From Apoderus coryli (lineage: Eukaryota; Arthropoda; Insecta; Coleoptera; Attelabidae), in the NCBI GenBank assembly GCA_911728435.2, contig OU452212.1, forward strand, positions 8,128,563 through 8,192,562: a stretch of DNA of 64,000 nt. The letters run 5' to 3'. Position 1 is the first letter of the stretch; each line of letters starts with the position of its first letter. The position numbers and the translations under genes were made by a program. The notes beneath the pieces are model-generated. The model did no database searches. It was not told the DNA's origin and worked only from the letters and a program-made list of their open reading frames with translations. Positions 10,433 to 23,000 of the stretch are shown here, in pieces.

Positions 10433-11980
10433 AACTGGGTTCAAGTGCGGGTAGAATTGCTCAAAATTAAAACAGCAAAAAGCTCTAATTTATACGTATT
10501 TTTACTTGAATACTATTCGCTTGAACTAAATATGGCAGAATTGTTTTTAAATGACACAAGTTCACACATTTGGCATTCAAAATGTCTACTTTACCGTCGA
10601 CAGCATCTAGGTTATGTGCGTCTGCATTTTAACGACAATTAAAACAAAAACAATCATAGTTTACCGTTGGTTTATGTGTTACCGTTAAGTCTTCGTAATC
10701 AAAGGTTGCGAGTTCAAAACTGGGCGTCATGGAACTTTTTTTTTATTATTATTGCAATCTAACGCTTGTCTTCTTCAGTGAGTCCGACAAGAAGCTCAAG
10801 GAAGCAGTAAATGCTGAGTGATGTTGGTTAGATGGTAGACAATAAAGTGAAATCCCATGATTTCATTTAGGGCCATCTAGACTGAAACTGTTTATACTAC
10901 ACATACCTACAGTCTGTCGATAGTTGATGCACCTCGTATTTATGGAGCCGACGCCGCTGTTATCGATTAGATTGGAATATTGAATAGTTGCTCCATCTAC
11001 ATTCCAATGTGACTAACTTAAAAACATTCACTTCAGTGATCACTGTAAATTTTATTGGATATAGTGAGTGTGAATTGAAACGTAATGTAAATAAATATGC
11101 AATTATCTTGATTAAATTTGAATTAATGTATATTTTAAAATATATAATTTATGGCGAATAGGTATGTACATACTCACTTAAATTTACAAAAAAAAAATAC
11201 TAATAATAATAAACAATGACGTCTAGCGTGTAGACTTTTCACATTTCAGGAAGGTTATAGTAATAAAATTACCGATTTATACATTTTTTTCTATTCTTAC
11301 AAATTTTTATTTGTTACTGATCAAATTTTGATTATTTTTTTTAATTTTCTGGATATTGCCTCATATATTTATATGTATAGAAGACGCTTACAGGGTAGTC
11401 ATTATAAAATCGCAATATTTCCTAATAAAACTTTACTTTAGGATCCCTTGATCTCCTTCCTACTACTTCTATTAATGAAAGAAATTTCACATTCATTTTG
11501 AGCATCTACGCCAAATGAAATGAATCCGTTAGGTTAGGTCTGCAGTTTTTATTACAATCAAGGCGCATTAACCGAGTGATCTTGACCTACCACAAGCAAC
11601 TACGTCACCGGCGACCGACTTGCTTTATCTATATGGATCTCTTTTCGGTGAGCTTTTAAATATTATTATATATTATAAATTAACATTAAAAAAATGTTCA
11701 CACAACTTTAAATAAAACACAAAAATAGTATAATGATAATATTCACGAAAACACCAATACTATCGTAATGAAATCGCCAATCTCAAAAACAATAAACGAT
11801 AACCTAAATTTGCCCAAATATAAACTAACCTAGTGGCCACAGAACTTCGGTCACCTCTGACGTCGTGACCCCCGCGTTTTCCCCTCGCCCCTTATTGAGG
11901 TAACCTATATAGATAATGCGCATGGCATATTTTACACTTGTTTTGGTTTTGAGAGATTCTACCCGCACTTGAACCCTGTT
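10433..11980. mobile_element. Terminal-inverted-repeat element with a tRNA-like segment
   Basis: The left end (from 10433) and the right end (to 11980) are inverted copies of about 42 bp with few mismatches; both include GTTCAAGTGCGGGTAGAAT. No transposase is encoded, so this looks non-autonomous. Near the left end, 10650-10728 resembles a tRNA gene: an A-box-like TAGTTTACCGTTGG and a B-box-like GCGAGTTCAAAAC, followed by a T-rich tail. Parts of the element recur elsewhere: 10520-10620 at 52335-52400, the tRNA-like part at 38700-38745 and 41890-41935, 11490-11550 at 38440-38500, and the right end at 42706-42752. It lies between the two receptor genes. Confidence 0.7.
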
Positions 11981-12389
11981 AACGCCTTTTCTCTGTGCAG
12001 TGCTACGTTGATATCTTTAATTTAAAGACGACACAAACTACACACTGCCACAATGCATTGATATTTCTCATTGAAAGCTGCACTTGTGAAACGGATTTTT
12101 TTTTTGTTTCAGTGTGTATACAATATTAGTTTATTTCATGTTTCTATAATCATTTATTATGGCTCATTTTAAAAATTAACTATTTATAATTGCAGCAACA
12201 ATGAATGTACAATACCGCTCTTGTAAGAATATATTGGCACACGTGTGCCTAAATCCTTTCTGTACACACCAAATCCGACCAGAGTTGTCTTACTGTTCCT
12301 TTGATTTACTGTGTTGAACTCACTGTATTGACCCAGCTTTACCATAAAACTGTAATTTTGTCTGAAGCAGTTATATATTTAACTATCAT

Positions 12390-12668
12390 GGGCATGGGCA
12401 ACGCTCCTACTCCGGCATATACCCAATATACCACGAGATGCAACCTCCTGACGGCCGCCTGTCGGAGTTGACGAAGTAGATATATGCCTATGCCACTTTT
12501 ATTGTTATATGTTTGTACTTATTTCTTTATTGTAGTTTTATATTGTATTTGTATTTTACTCTATTTGATTTGTTGTTTTATTTATTCTTATTCTTGTGAC
12601 TTCTGATTGGTTTGTCTACAAAATATATTTTAATACTTTATGACAATAAACCTTATTGTTATTGTATA
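12390..12668 (+). mobile_element. Possible 3' end of a non-LTR element
   Basis: A locally GC-richer patch (12390-12480) is followed by a T-rich tract, then GACAATAAACC and a repetitive TTATTGTTATTGT tail. That order resembles a LINE 3' untranslated region with a simple-sequence tail. There is no coding support. Confidence 0.3.
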
Positions 12669-12968
12669 ATAAAACCATTTTACAGTAAAGAATAGTTGCC
12701 ATAATATATCCAAATCGATACTCATTCCACCCTGTGCAAATTGAGAGTTTATTATGATTTATAACATAACAGAATAACAATTGATTCTAACAGCTCTACG
12801 ATAATACTCCCTACTCTTATTCTCAACATGGTTTTTGAGTGTGGAAAATATACATCCAGAAAATATTCCTTTTGTAAACAATTATAGACATCACAATAAT
12901 AATTCATAACCACATATTGTTCTGTATTACTAAATTTCAAACAAAAAAAAATCATTTTCTGTCGAGAT

Positions 12969-15900
12969 ATGTTACTAATCCCATTATCAGTTCTCCTATT
13001 AACAAATATCACATTGGATTTTGATAATTTAATCAAATTAAAATCATGTTGTACCGCAAAAGATTCATTTCCATGTACTGAAGATGTAAATAGCGTAGTA
13101 ACGTTTATATATGCAACTTCAGTCGATCGGGATGTATTTAGTTCAAAGTTGTGTTTAATATACTCAAGTAATTATCCAGAAATAAATATAAGTGATACTA
13201 GTGTTAGTGAATTGGTGTTAAATAGTGCAAGTTTGGTCCCAAAATGCTGTCCAATTGGTTTTTATTATGATACAAAGACGCATTCATGCAGTTTGCTAGG
13301 AAATGAGCAGGATTTTGATCCCAGTAGGTAATTAAACAATTTATCTATCCTCCTCACTGCGTAAAAAAGACAAATGAGGGTTGTGTTGAATTTAATCACT
13401 TATAGCTTTGACTGGGCCCATAACCTCTTCAAATAATGTAGAAATGATCTTTTAGAAGTGCTCAATGTTATATTTCACGTATTTAAATAAAAGCTTGACT
13501 TTTTTAAGACGCTTTGAGTTTGATTATCTACTCAATTTGACTCGTTATTGAGAAAGCTACATTCTTACCATTTATTTTAGTTTGCCCCAAACACCCGTTG
13601 GTTTGCCGCATTGTAAAATCATCACTGATAATAAACTCTCATCGAAAACAACTCTAAAAACTTCCGAGACCAAAAGTTTATTAATTTATGACAATGAAAC
13701 ACTCACGAAAGAAGTTGCTTTTGGAAGTTATTGTTTGGAACGAAGTGACAATAAAGTTAGAAATGAAGTTGATGACAATATCGTACTACGTATTTGTGAA
13801 AGTAGTTTTGATGTTTGTGGGAGAACAAGATGTATCCATAAATGTTGTCCAGATAATAAAAGTTTTGTTAATGGATCACATTGTGAGGCCACTTATTTGC
13901 ATGGCGTTGATTTGAGTTTCTCTAAGTTTATTGAGGATGAAAATGACGGTGAGTTAATTTTATTATTAACTTTTAAGTTTTTAACTATGAGGATGAAGTC
14001 TTGATATAATAAAGATTTTCAGATTTAGTCATAGCATTCTCTTGATGCAAGAGGATATTTTTCTTTTTCAAATAAAGATGTTCTATCTTGGTTTCTTTGC
14101 TCAAACCGTACAACAACTATGCATGTCACGTTTAGGTTTAACGTGAACTACGAGGGCATTGAAAATAAGGACCTTTTCTAAAAGATTGAAACACCGAATA
14201 CCACGTTTAAATAGACTACGTTTATTAACAGTTAAAGTTGAGAAGGGTTAAACAATGTTGCTCCCTGTCTTGACCAATGATAATGAGGGAGGCTGGATTT
14301 AATTAAAGATGGTTTCCAGATTTCTCTATGCTAATTGGTTATTAAGATAATAATAATATTGCACCACCACCCCTACATCGCGTGTATTTAGTTGTGGTGG
14401 TCAGAATAGCTGATGTTGCATTTGCCATTGGTCTCCAGACACGAATCTTGAATCGTCAACCACTCACATGCATTTAGTATTGAAGAACAACATTGTCATC
14501 GGCGTATTGAAGCTCAATGACTGATTCAAGGATCTATTGAAGAGGAAATATTTCTGGCAAAGTTTCTGTCGCAAAAATCTTCTGTAAAGTTATGGAGACA
14601 AGAAATTGAGTATAACAAAAATATACCTACAAGTTTTCTTAATTGTTGTTGAGCAGCATTTACATTTGACATTCTGCAATAAAAAGATATTTCAGTTTGT
14701 TGTTTGTTCAAATGATGAATGATACGAAATAGGTCTAGTTTAACAGTCCTTGGAATTTAATATGGGATCTTTATTTACCCTTAACCTCTTGCTGTGTGAA
14801 ATTAACCTTTATATTCGTTTTTTATTTGTTTTTTTAAATTTAAATTGTTTATCATATAAATTATAAATACGTTTCAACAAATACTTAATAGGTATAAAAA
14901 ATTGTATATAAGTAGATTATAATTTATAGCTTATCTCAAATACTTTATTAAACAATATTTAAATCATGTTTAATATTTGCACTATTTACAAAAAACTTAA
15001 CCGATATAGTATAGTGTATCCAGATTAATCTAAATATAATCGGATGGGCATCATATGGTATGGCGAAGACTTAATATGGAATTTAAATAAGAAAATTTGT
15101 GTCCGATAGTATAACACGGTGGCAGAATAGTGTAACCATGATATGTTCAATAGTTTTCCTTAGATTGTAATAGTTGTAATAAGGAGAGATATTCATTTAA
15201 TTGAATGCAATAGGTATTTAGCAAATTTTCTTCCAACTTACTACTACTACTACTATTTCTTCTCAATTTGAAACGAATGAAGAACGACTCAACAACAGCT
15301 TTCTTTTTATTTTTACACTTTTAAATTTATAGACATTATTGCTATACTTTTCGATGTTTACTCATAACCTAACTAAATGTTCGATGTATTATTTTTGTTT
15401 TTTCAGATGATTTCGCTATAATTTATGGATATACAGGTCGACTTTATCTACAGCCCAATAATTGGTTATATAGTCTGGATAACAAAGGTGTTTTCCAATG
15501 TTTTTCCGAAAAAACAGGTCATCAACTATACGTACCTACTGACGAGACGTATTGTATAGAATATGCTACAAAACACGGTAAATCTAGATCAGTACTCTAT
15601 GCAGAGGTGGATTAGGAATGTTTCAGAACTTAAACTTACAGCTATAAAGTATAAAGTTCCCAATAACTTTTCATTATTATGAAGTTCTTTTTTTTTTTAC
15701 TGCTAATATGATTCTCTTCATCGTTTAGGGATAAATTATGGATACAGACTGTTCCGTGAATATCCGGAAAACATCCAGGAAATTGACACGAAATATATTT
15801 TAAATGGTTGGGCAATGGTTGTATCGAGTTTTTTCCTGATTTTCACCATAATATTTTACGTATTTTCAAATGAAAGCAGGAATTTGTTTGGAAAGACTTT

Positions 15901-18900
15901 GGTTAGTTTTTGCATATCATTACTGGTAACCTTTCTGGTACTGATCTACAGTACGTTTGGTGTCAGCATAGTTAAATCAGAAAAGAAACTCTGTCATGGG
16001 ATCGGTAAGTGTGATTTTTTTTGTATTAAGAACTTTTGAAAAAAAAAACAATTGTTTTGTTAATAATCATGCATAAACTACTTATTAACTTTCTGATATC
16101 CAGATGGAATATTAAAGAAATTAAATAATTAAAACCTAGTAGCAAAAGTCTTTTGTCATACTTAACTTGAAGCTACTCCCGTACCAAAAAAGGTGATGTC
16201 AACACCTTTTGTAGGGCAATACTTTGGCAAAATCTTCCTGAACACTCCATGGAAGTCCTTGGAAACTTCAACCATGAAAGATTCAATCCATAGCCTTAAA
16301 CTATTCAAGTATCGCGTTATAGTTCTTGATCAACAAGTGAGACTTATTTGGCACAGTATACTTTAACTGAGAGTTTCATTTCGGTTTTCATACCAAATAG
16401 AATCGAAAATTTACTTACTAATTCTCATATACTATCCCAGATTTGTATAAACTGCAATAAATTACACAAGGAAAATCTGGAAACTATCCATCACAATATT
16501 ACTCATAGACATATTTGTATACAATAATCTTTGCTAAGTGCGAATTACGAACACGTTCTTACAAACTTTACGTACTTAGATATATTAATAACTATAATGT
16601 AATAGTTTATTTGTGAAACATAATTTATTTTTAAAGGTTTTTTACTAATCTACATGGAATTCAGCAGCTTCTTATGGTTGAAATTATTATGTTATGACAT
16701 ATATCGCACATTCGGGTAAGTAGGGACTGTTTATTTTTTAATCCCTCGCGAATTCAGTTCAAATAAAAAATTATTAATGGAATGAAAGACGTCTGCTCCA
16801 CAATATAATCTTTTATAATTAAATCAATGTACCATACATGTTTCGAGAGTATATACTCTCATCATCAGTGGCAATAATAGGGTCGAAATTAGAAAGCTAC
16901 TTAATGTGTTATTCAAGGGTGAATTGATAACAATTACAAATCTGAAATTAAGTTTTACAAAGTAAGTGAACCAGTTCAAACGATCTTAAACTACACACAA
17001 CTTACCACATTGTGGAAATAAAAAATTTTTTATGTTTAAAATTTTTTATTTTTTTTTTTTTTATTTCCACAATGTGGTAAGTTGTGTGTAGTTTAAGATC
17101 GTTTGAACTGGTTCACTTACTTTGTAAAACTTAATTTCAGATTTGTAATTGTTATCAATTCACCCTTGAATAACACATTAAGTAGCTTTCTAATTTCGAC
17201 CCTATTATTGCCACTGATGATGAGAGTATATACTCTCGAAACATGTATGGTACATTGATTTAATTATAAAAGATTATATTGTGGAGCAGACGTCTTTCAT
17301 TCCATTACACTTTCACTCCTCGCCATGGATTATTTTTCGAAAAAAAAAAAAAAAAAAAAAAAATAAAAAATTATTTATTTGCCATAAATCGTTTTTTTAA
17401 TAGCTATAATGGAATTCTACAGTGCGTTCATTTTAAAACGTGCCACCCAGAGTAACTCGTTATCTGAAGTCGACGTACGATTTTTGGCAAAAAAAAAACG
17501 TCGAATTTGGTACCTATTGTAGGCAAAGCAATAGAAACGAATATGTGTTTTATTAGGTACAAATGATCTTTATAAAATATTTAATGTTTGATCATGGTGC
17601 TGAATAGATGTTATTGAATTCTCATTTTTTAAACTATTGCGTTGTTCGTTCGTGTATAACGCTCGACTTCTATACTAACCCTGAATCGTTAGCTCTCATG
17701 CTGTTTTATTTGTTTTAAAGTTTGCGCGAATTTTGGGACACAAGCATGTAATATTCAGCCTACCTTCGCGTAATATGACTATGTTTAATCAAAATGATTA
17801 AACGAAATAAATACACTAAAATTTGTAAGGTATAACGGAAGTAAACTTTATTAAAGATTAACAGACTTTTAGTAGAAAGTTGACGGAAGTTATCTCGTTA
17901 TAAGATTAACTTAAAAGCTAATCGTTTACCTCTTTAATTAACGATTAAAGGATTAACAGTTTCCAGTGTGACATCGTTAGACTTTATGCTCAAAAAAAAT
18001 ACATACAATTGGCTCAATAATGTGATTTTGGTATATTCTAGCACTGGCAGAATAATAGCATTGGAGAACCGAAAGAAAACCAAACTGAAAACATTTCTTT
18101 TCTACAACTTATACGGATGGGGTTTGTCTCTAATCCTAACGGGAATACCTTTGATTTTCTTTCATGTAAACGTGTTACCTACACAGTTTCAGATACAAAT
18201 GGGAATATACAGATGTTTTCTGGATAGAAGTAGGTATATTTTACTCTTTTTACATTATGCCACTGTTGTTAGAAGATTGGAGAACATTCTTTACGCTACA
18301 ATACAAATCTAAAGCTGATCTCACACGTTGCGGTATATTTTGTTTTGTGTTTTAGTTGACGGTAACTATGCTGATATTATTTTCCGCACCCTACCCATAA
18401 GCATCATCCAGGTCATAAATATCAGTTTATACGTCAAAACGATGATATATTGCATCAGGGTGAAGAACGATATTAGGAAAATGAATGACAATAGTAATAG
18501 GAAGAAGAAATTCTTGGTAAATAAAGAGAGGTTGGTAAAACAATTCTTCTTCCTTTATAAAGAAAAAAACGATTCACTTTTCTCTAAAGAATGCTTTAAC
18601 ATAACATTCCCTACGCCTTTATTTGTTGTTAATTTGTTCCCGCAGTTTTTAAGTAACGTCTGTAGTACTTTAGAGAAGCCTCTTTTAGAATACAGCCTTG
18701 AGGCTTTAGGACTGGCGTTATTTTGAAGTAGGTTGGCAAGAATGACGCTACATTAGACAATTGGTGTTTTAAATGTGACAAATTTGCTTGACTAATGTAA
18801 GATTGTTTTTAGGCTAGGACTCATAATCAAACTTGCTGTTATTATGGGAATCTCCTACCTATTTGAAGTTATATCATCATTCTATGATTTCCAAAAGAAC

Positions 18901-19222
18901 CAAATAACAAAACATGTGGAAATGGTATGGGATATCTTTAATTGCTTACAAGGTATGTATCTCGTATTCCTCTTTCTTAAGAGTTGCTAAGACAGCTTTT
19001 AAAGTTGATACTGAATCCAACTCTAAGTGGTTAATTGTAGGACTTTCCATATTCCTGATATTCATATGTAAGAAAAAACATTTGAAAAGCATAAAGAATA
19101 GTTCAAGTGTACAGAAATTGAGGAGAATATCGTTGACCTCCACAACAATACATACTACAAACAACATGTCTTCTGTTAAAAAAGATGATAAGAAGAAAAC
19201 TCAAGGGCTGGTAAAGCGTTAA
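12969..19222 (+). CDS. Methuselah-like G-protein-coupled receptor, gene 2 (complete)
   Basis: Nine exons join in frame: 12969-13327, 13581-13948, 15407-15577, 15729-16004, 16637-16715, 18042-18229, 18356-18530, 18813-18952 and 19041-19222 (1938 nt, 645 residues plus stop). The start is the ATG opening a signal peptide (MLLIPLSVLLLTN). Exons 1-3 encode a cysteine-rich ectodomain with two CCP motifs (VPKCCPIGFYYD and IHKCCPDNKSF), as expected for the Mth extracellular region. Exon 4 holds TM1 and TM2, exon 5 TM3, exon 6 TM4 (YGWGLSLILTG), exon 7 TM5, exon 8 TM6 (LAVIMGISYLFE) and the start of TM7, and exon 9 the end of TM7 and a Lys/Ser-rich tail. The transmembrane region begins at about residue 323. 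All donors are GT and all acceptors AG. Mth receptors are class B-like plasma-membrane receptors; the ligand is unknown here. The exon plan matches gene 1 exactly from TM3 on, so the two are tandem duplicates. Confidence 0.93.
13949..15406 (+). other. Intron 2 of gene 2, no gene inside
   Basis: Bounded by GGTGAG at the donor and TTTTTCAG at the acceptor. It contains a short TAC trinucleotide run (15238-15256) and moderately repetitive, unassigned sequence around 14100-14520. I see no coding exon or recognisable transposase in it. Confidence 0.5.
16190..16300 (+). mobile_element. Remnant of a non-LTR RNase H region in intron 4 of gene 2
   Basis: This stretch parallels 46446-46545 in order and spacing: an AAAAGG-GATGTCAACACCTTTT block, then CTTGGAAACTTCAACCATGA. 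The 46-kb copy reads as the KKG-ST end of a retrotransposon RNase H domain. This copy is short and broken. Confidence 0.4.
16775..17307. repeat. Near-perfect palindrome in intron 5 of gene 2
   Basis: Two inverted arms of about 246 bases (16775-17020 and 17063-17307) read as near-exact reverse complements around an A/T-rich centre. Each arm contains CACTGATGATGAG, then GTATATACTCTCGAAACATG, which resembles a hammerhead ribozyme core (CUGAUGA, a self-complementary stem, GAAA) with one extra base. The right arm is followed by an A-run of more than 20 bases at about 17340. The insertion separates the TM3 and TM4 exons but leaves splice sites intact. Confidence 0.85.
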
Positions 19223-19309
19223 CCCAGAAATCAGCGATCGATATTTTAATGTTAAGTTATTGTTTTTATTATATTTTAGTAAATTGCTATTCTGTATTGA
19301 TTTTATTAA

Positions 19310-19315
19310 AATAAA
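19310..19315 (+). promoter_or_regulatory. Candidate polyadenylation signal of gene 2
   Basis: An AATAAA hexamer lies 88 bases past the stop codon in A/T-rich sequence, the expected position for a compact insect 3' untranslated region. Confidence 0.55.
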
Positions 19316-19369
19316 AAATATTTTTTTAATTGGTTGTTTCTTGTCCCATAGATGGCGTTACTAGACTTT

Positions 19370-19990
19370 TTTTCATATGATTTTTATTTAGTACTAACCT
19401 TCAACCAACACGTGTATAAATTTGACAGCAATCTGACTATTGATTCGTAAGTTATAGCAGTTTGTGTGATGCAATGTTTGGAGTTTTGATAAACCATTGC
19501 TTTTTGATGAAAAAAATACAGTGGAAACCAAACAATTGCTTGATAAACATTGTCCGAACTCTGCTCCTTCGAGACAAATCGTAGATAAGTGGATTGCTGA
19601 GTTTAAACGTGGTCATACCAGCACAAATGATGCAGAGCGCAGTGGACCCCCAAATGAGGCTGTTATTCTAGAAAACGTCAAAAAAAATCACAAATTGGTT
19701 ATGATCGATCGCAAATTGAAGGTGCACGAGCTAGCTGACATTGTAAAGATATCAGATGGTAGTGTTTTTACCAATTTACCCGAACTTTTGGACATGCGAA
19801 AGCTTTGTGCAATGTGGGTGCCGCTTGAGCTCACAGTCGACCAGCAACAACAACGAATTGATGCTTCAGAGGAGTGTTTGGCGTTGTTAAACCGCAATAA
19901 AATGGAATTATATCCTCAATATGTGGCAATGGATGAACCATGGCTTCATTATTACACACGAAAATCCAAAAGACATTCATTTAGTTAATA
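19370..19990 (+). mobile_element. mariner element, N-terminal half of the transposase
   Basis: A leader is followed by a 163-codon open frame (19497-19988). It reads VETKQLLDKHCPNSAPSRQI, then WIAEFKRGHTSTNDAERSG, then RKLKVHELADIVKISDGSVF, LCAMWVPLELTVDQQQQRID, and MDEPWLHYYT. These are the N-terminal DNA-binding region and the first catalytic Asp (MDE-W-H) of an insect mariner. The frame ends right after the YYT motif, so the C-terminal half, with the second and third catalytic Asp, is lost. The remnant at 35390-35945 belongs to the same or a sister family. Confidence 0.85.
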
Positions 19991-20044
19991 TATGTGACTA
20001 TATCAAAGGGGATATATTTCAGGAATTGGACGATAATTCTAGTT

Positions 20045-23000
20045 AACACAAACAATATTCCTAAATAATTGCCCCTCTCAACTAGTCACAATAAATGTAG
20101 GTATACCTCAGAGTTCTATTCTTGGTCCGTTGTTTTTTTGATGAATTGATATTGAAACTTCCTGAAATACAGCAAAGTACAATTCTACGTGATGACAAAC
20201 AATTGTTGTCTTTTAACTTCAAAATACGGTTGTTTAATAATCTCTTATAATCAGAAATCGAGAAGAAAAACGTAAACGTTGGAGCAAGTAGGATCAAGGT
20301 AGATCCGACTGCTGCTACAGAAGATAGGCTTTCCGAATGTCTCGCCCTTTTAATTTAAATCTGCAAAAGAAGCCTGCAGAGGCAGCGACAAATTTCTCAT
20401 TGTCGTGAAAAAGAGACAGTAGATTCCGAAATAATTACCCCTCTCAACTAGTCATATTAAATCTAGGTATAACTCAGAGTTCTATTCTTGGTCCGTTGTT
20501 TTTTTTTGTTGAATTGATAAACTTCCTGAAATACAGCAAAGTTCAATTTTACGTAGATGAAAAACAATAATTATCTTTTAACTTCAAAATACGGTTGTTT
20601 AATAAGCTCTTAAAAAAAAAATCACTCCAAACCATATCTTAGATTTTATCAATCATTAGCAATAAACTGAGATATTCTGATCTTCTGTTTGGCTTAATAT
20701 GTGAGTTATCTTTCACTATCACACATAGTTGTCTTTAGTTTTTTATAGCTTAAAGAAAATTTCCCAAAGTTTCCCTTACTAACTGTTTGATAAGCAGCTC
20801 GAATCTTCCCTGAAATCGGGTGAATCGAAAGAAGAAAAGTAGACGAATAATCGATAAAGATACAAGAAGTGGCCAACAATGAGAAGCAGACAGCAAGATA
20901 TTTGAAGTAACGATGCAAGAAGTAACTATCAACACAAGAGAAGAAGCAATCTGTAAGACAGTAACAGAAATCGAGAAGAAAAACGTAAACGTTGGAGCAA
21001 GTAGGATCAAGGTAGATCCGACTGCTGCTACAGAAGATAGGCTTTCCGAATGTCTCGCCCTTTTAATTTAAATCTGCAAAAGAAGCCTGCAGAGGCAGCG
21101 ACAAATTGCTGATTGTCGTGAAAAAGAGACAGTAGATTCCGAAATAATTACCACTCTCAACTAGTCATATTAAATCTAGGTATACCTCAGAGTTCTATTC
21201 TTGGTCCGTTGTTTTTTTTTGTTGAATTGATAAACTTCCTGAAATACAGCAAAGTTCAATTTTACGTGGATGAAAAACAATAATTATCTTTTAACTTCAA
21301 AATACGTTTGTTTAATAAGCTCTTAAAAAAAAATCACTCCAAACCATATCTTAGATTTTATCAATCATTAGCAATAAACTGAGATATTCTGATCTTCTGT
21401 TTGGCTTAATATGTGAGCTATCTTTCACTATCACACATAGTTGTCTTTAGTTTTTTATAGCTTAAAGAAAATTTCCCAAAGTTTCCCTTACTAACTGTTT
21501 GATAAGCAGCTCGAATCTTCCCTGAAATCGGGCGAATCGAAAGAAGAAAAGTAGACGAATAATCGATAAAGATACAAGAAGTGGCCAACAATGAGAAGCA
21601 GACAGCAAGATATTTGAAGTAACGATGCAAGAAGTAACTATCAACACAAGAGAAGAAGCAATCTGTAAGACAGTAACAGAAATCGAGAAGAAAAACGTAA
21701 ACGTTGGAGCAAGTAGGATCAAGGTAGATCCGACTGCTGCTACAGAAGATAGGCTTTCCGAATGTCTCGCCCTTTTAATTTAAATCTGCAAAAGAAGCCT
21801 GCAGAGGCAGCGACAAATTGCTGATTGTCGTGAAAAAGAGACAGTAGATTCCGAAATAATTACCCCTCTCAACTAGTCATATTAAATCTAGGTATAGCTC
21901 AGAGTTCTATTCTTGGTCCGTTGTTTTTTTTTGTTGAATTGATAAACTTCCTGAAATACAGCAAAGTTCAATTTTACGTAGATGAAAAACAATAATTATC
22001 TTTTAACTTCAAAATACGGTTGTTTAATAAGCTCTTAGGAAAAAAAAATCACTCCAAACCATATCTTAGATTTTATCAATCATTAGCAATAAACTGAGAT
22101 ATTCTGATCTTCTGTTTGGCTTAATATGTGAGTTATCTTTCACTATCACACATAGTTGTCTTTAGTTTTTTATAGCTTAAAGAAAATTTCCCAAAGTTTC
22201 CCTTACTAACTGTTTGATAAGCAGCTCGAATCTTCCCTGAAATCGGGCGAATCGAAAGAAGAAAAGTAGACGAATAATCGATAAAGATACAAGAAGTGGC
22301 CAACAATGAGAAGCAGACAGCAAGATATTTGAAGTAACGATGCAAGAAGTAACTATCAACACAAGAGAAGAAGCAATCTGTAAGACAGTAACAGAAATCG
22401 AGAAGAAAAACGTAAACGTTGGAGCAAGTAGGATCAAGGTAGATCCGACTGCTGCTACAGAAGATAGGCTTTCCGAATGTCTCGCCCTTTTAATTTAAAT
22501 CTGCAAAAGAAGCCTGCAGAGGCAGCGACAAATTGCTGATTGTCGTGAAAAAGAGACAGTAGATTCCGAAATAATTACCCCTCTCAACTAGTCATATTAA
22601 ATCTAGGTATAGCTCAGAGTTCTATTCTTGGTCCGTTGTTTTTTTTTGTTGAATTGATAAACTTCCTGAAATACAGCAAAGTTCAATTTTACGTAGATGA
22701 AAAACAATAATTATCTTTTAACTTCAAAATACGGTTGTTTAATAAGCTCTTAGGAAAAAAAAATCACTCCAAACCATATCTTATATTTTATCAATCATTA
22801 GCAATTAACTGAGATATTCTGATCTTCTGTTTGGCTTAATATGTGAGTTATCTAAAGTTGTCTTTAGTTTTTCATAGCTTAAAGAAAATTTCCCCAAGTT
22901 TTCCTTACTAACTGTTTGATCAGCAGCTCGAATCTTCCGTGAAATCGGGAGAATCCAAAGAAGAAAAGTAGACGAATTATCGATGAAGATACAAGAAGTT

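Noticed and set aside
20706..22437. Repeated minus-strand frames (70 and 86 codons) that look like small hydrophobic membrane proteins
   Set aside because: They recur only because the 713-bp unit is repeated; the recognisable reverse transcriptase strip is on the other strand.
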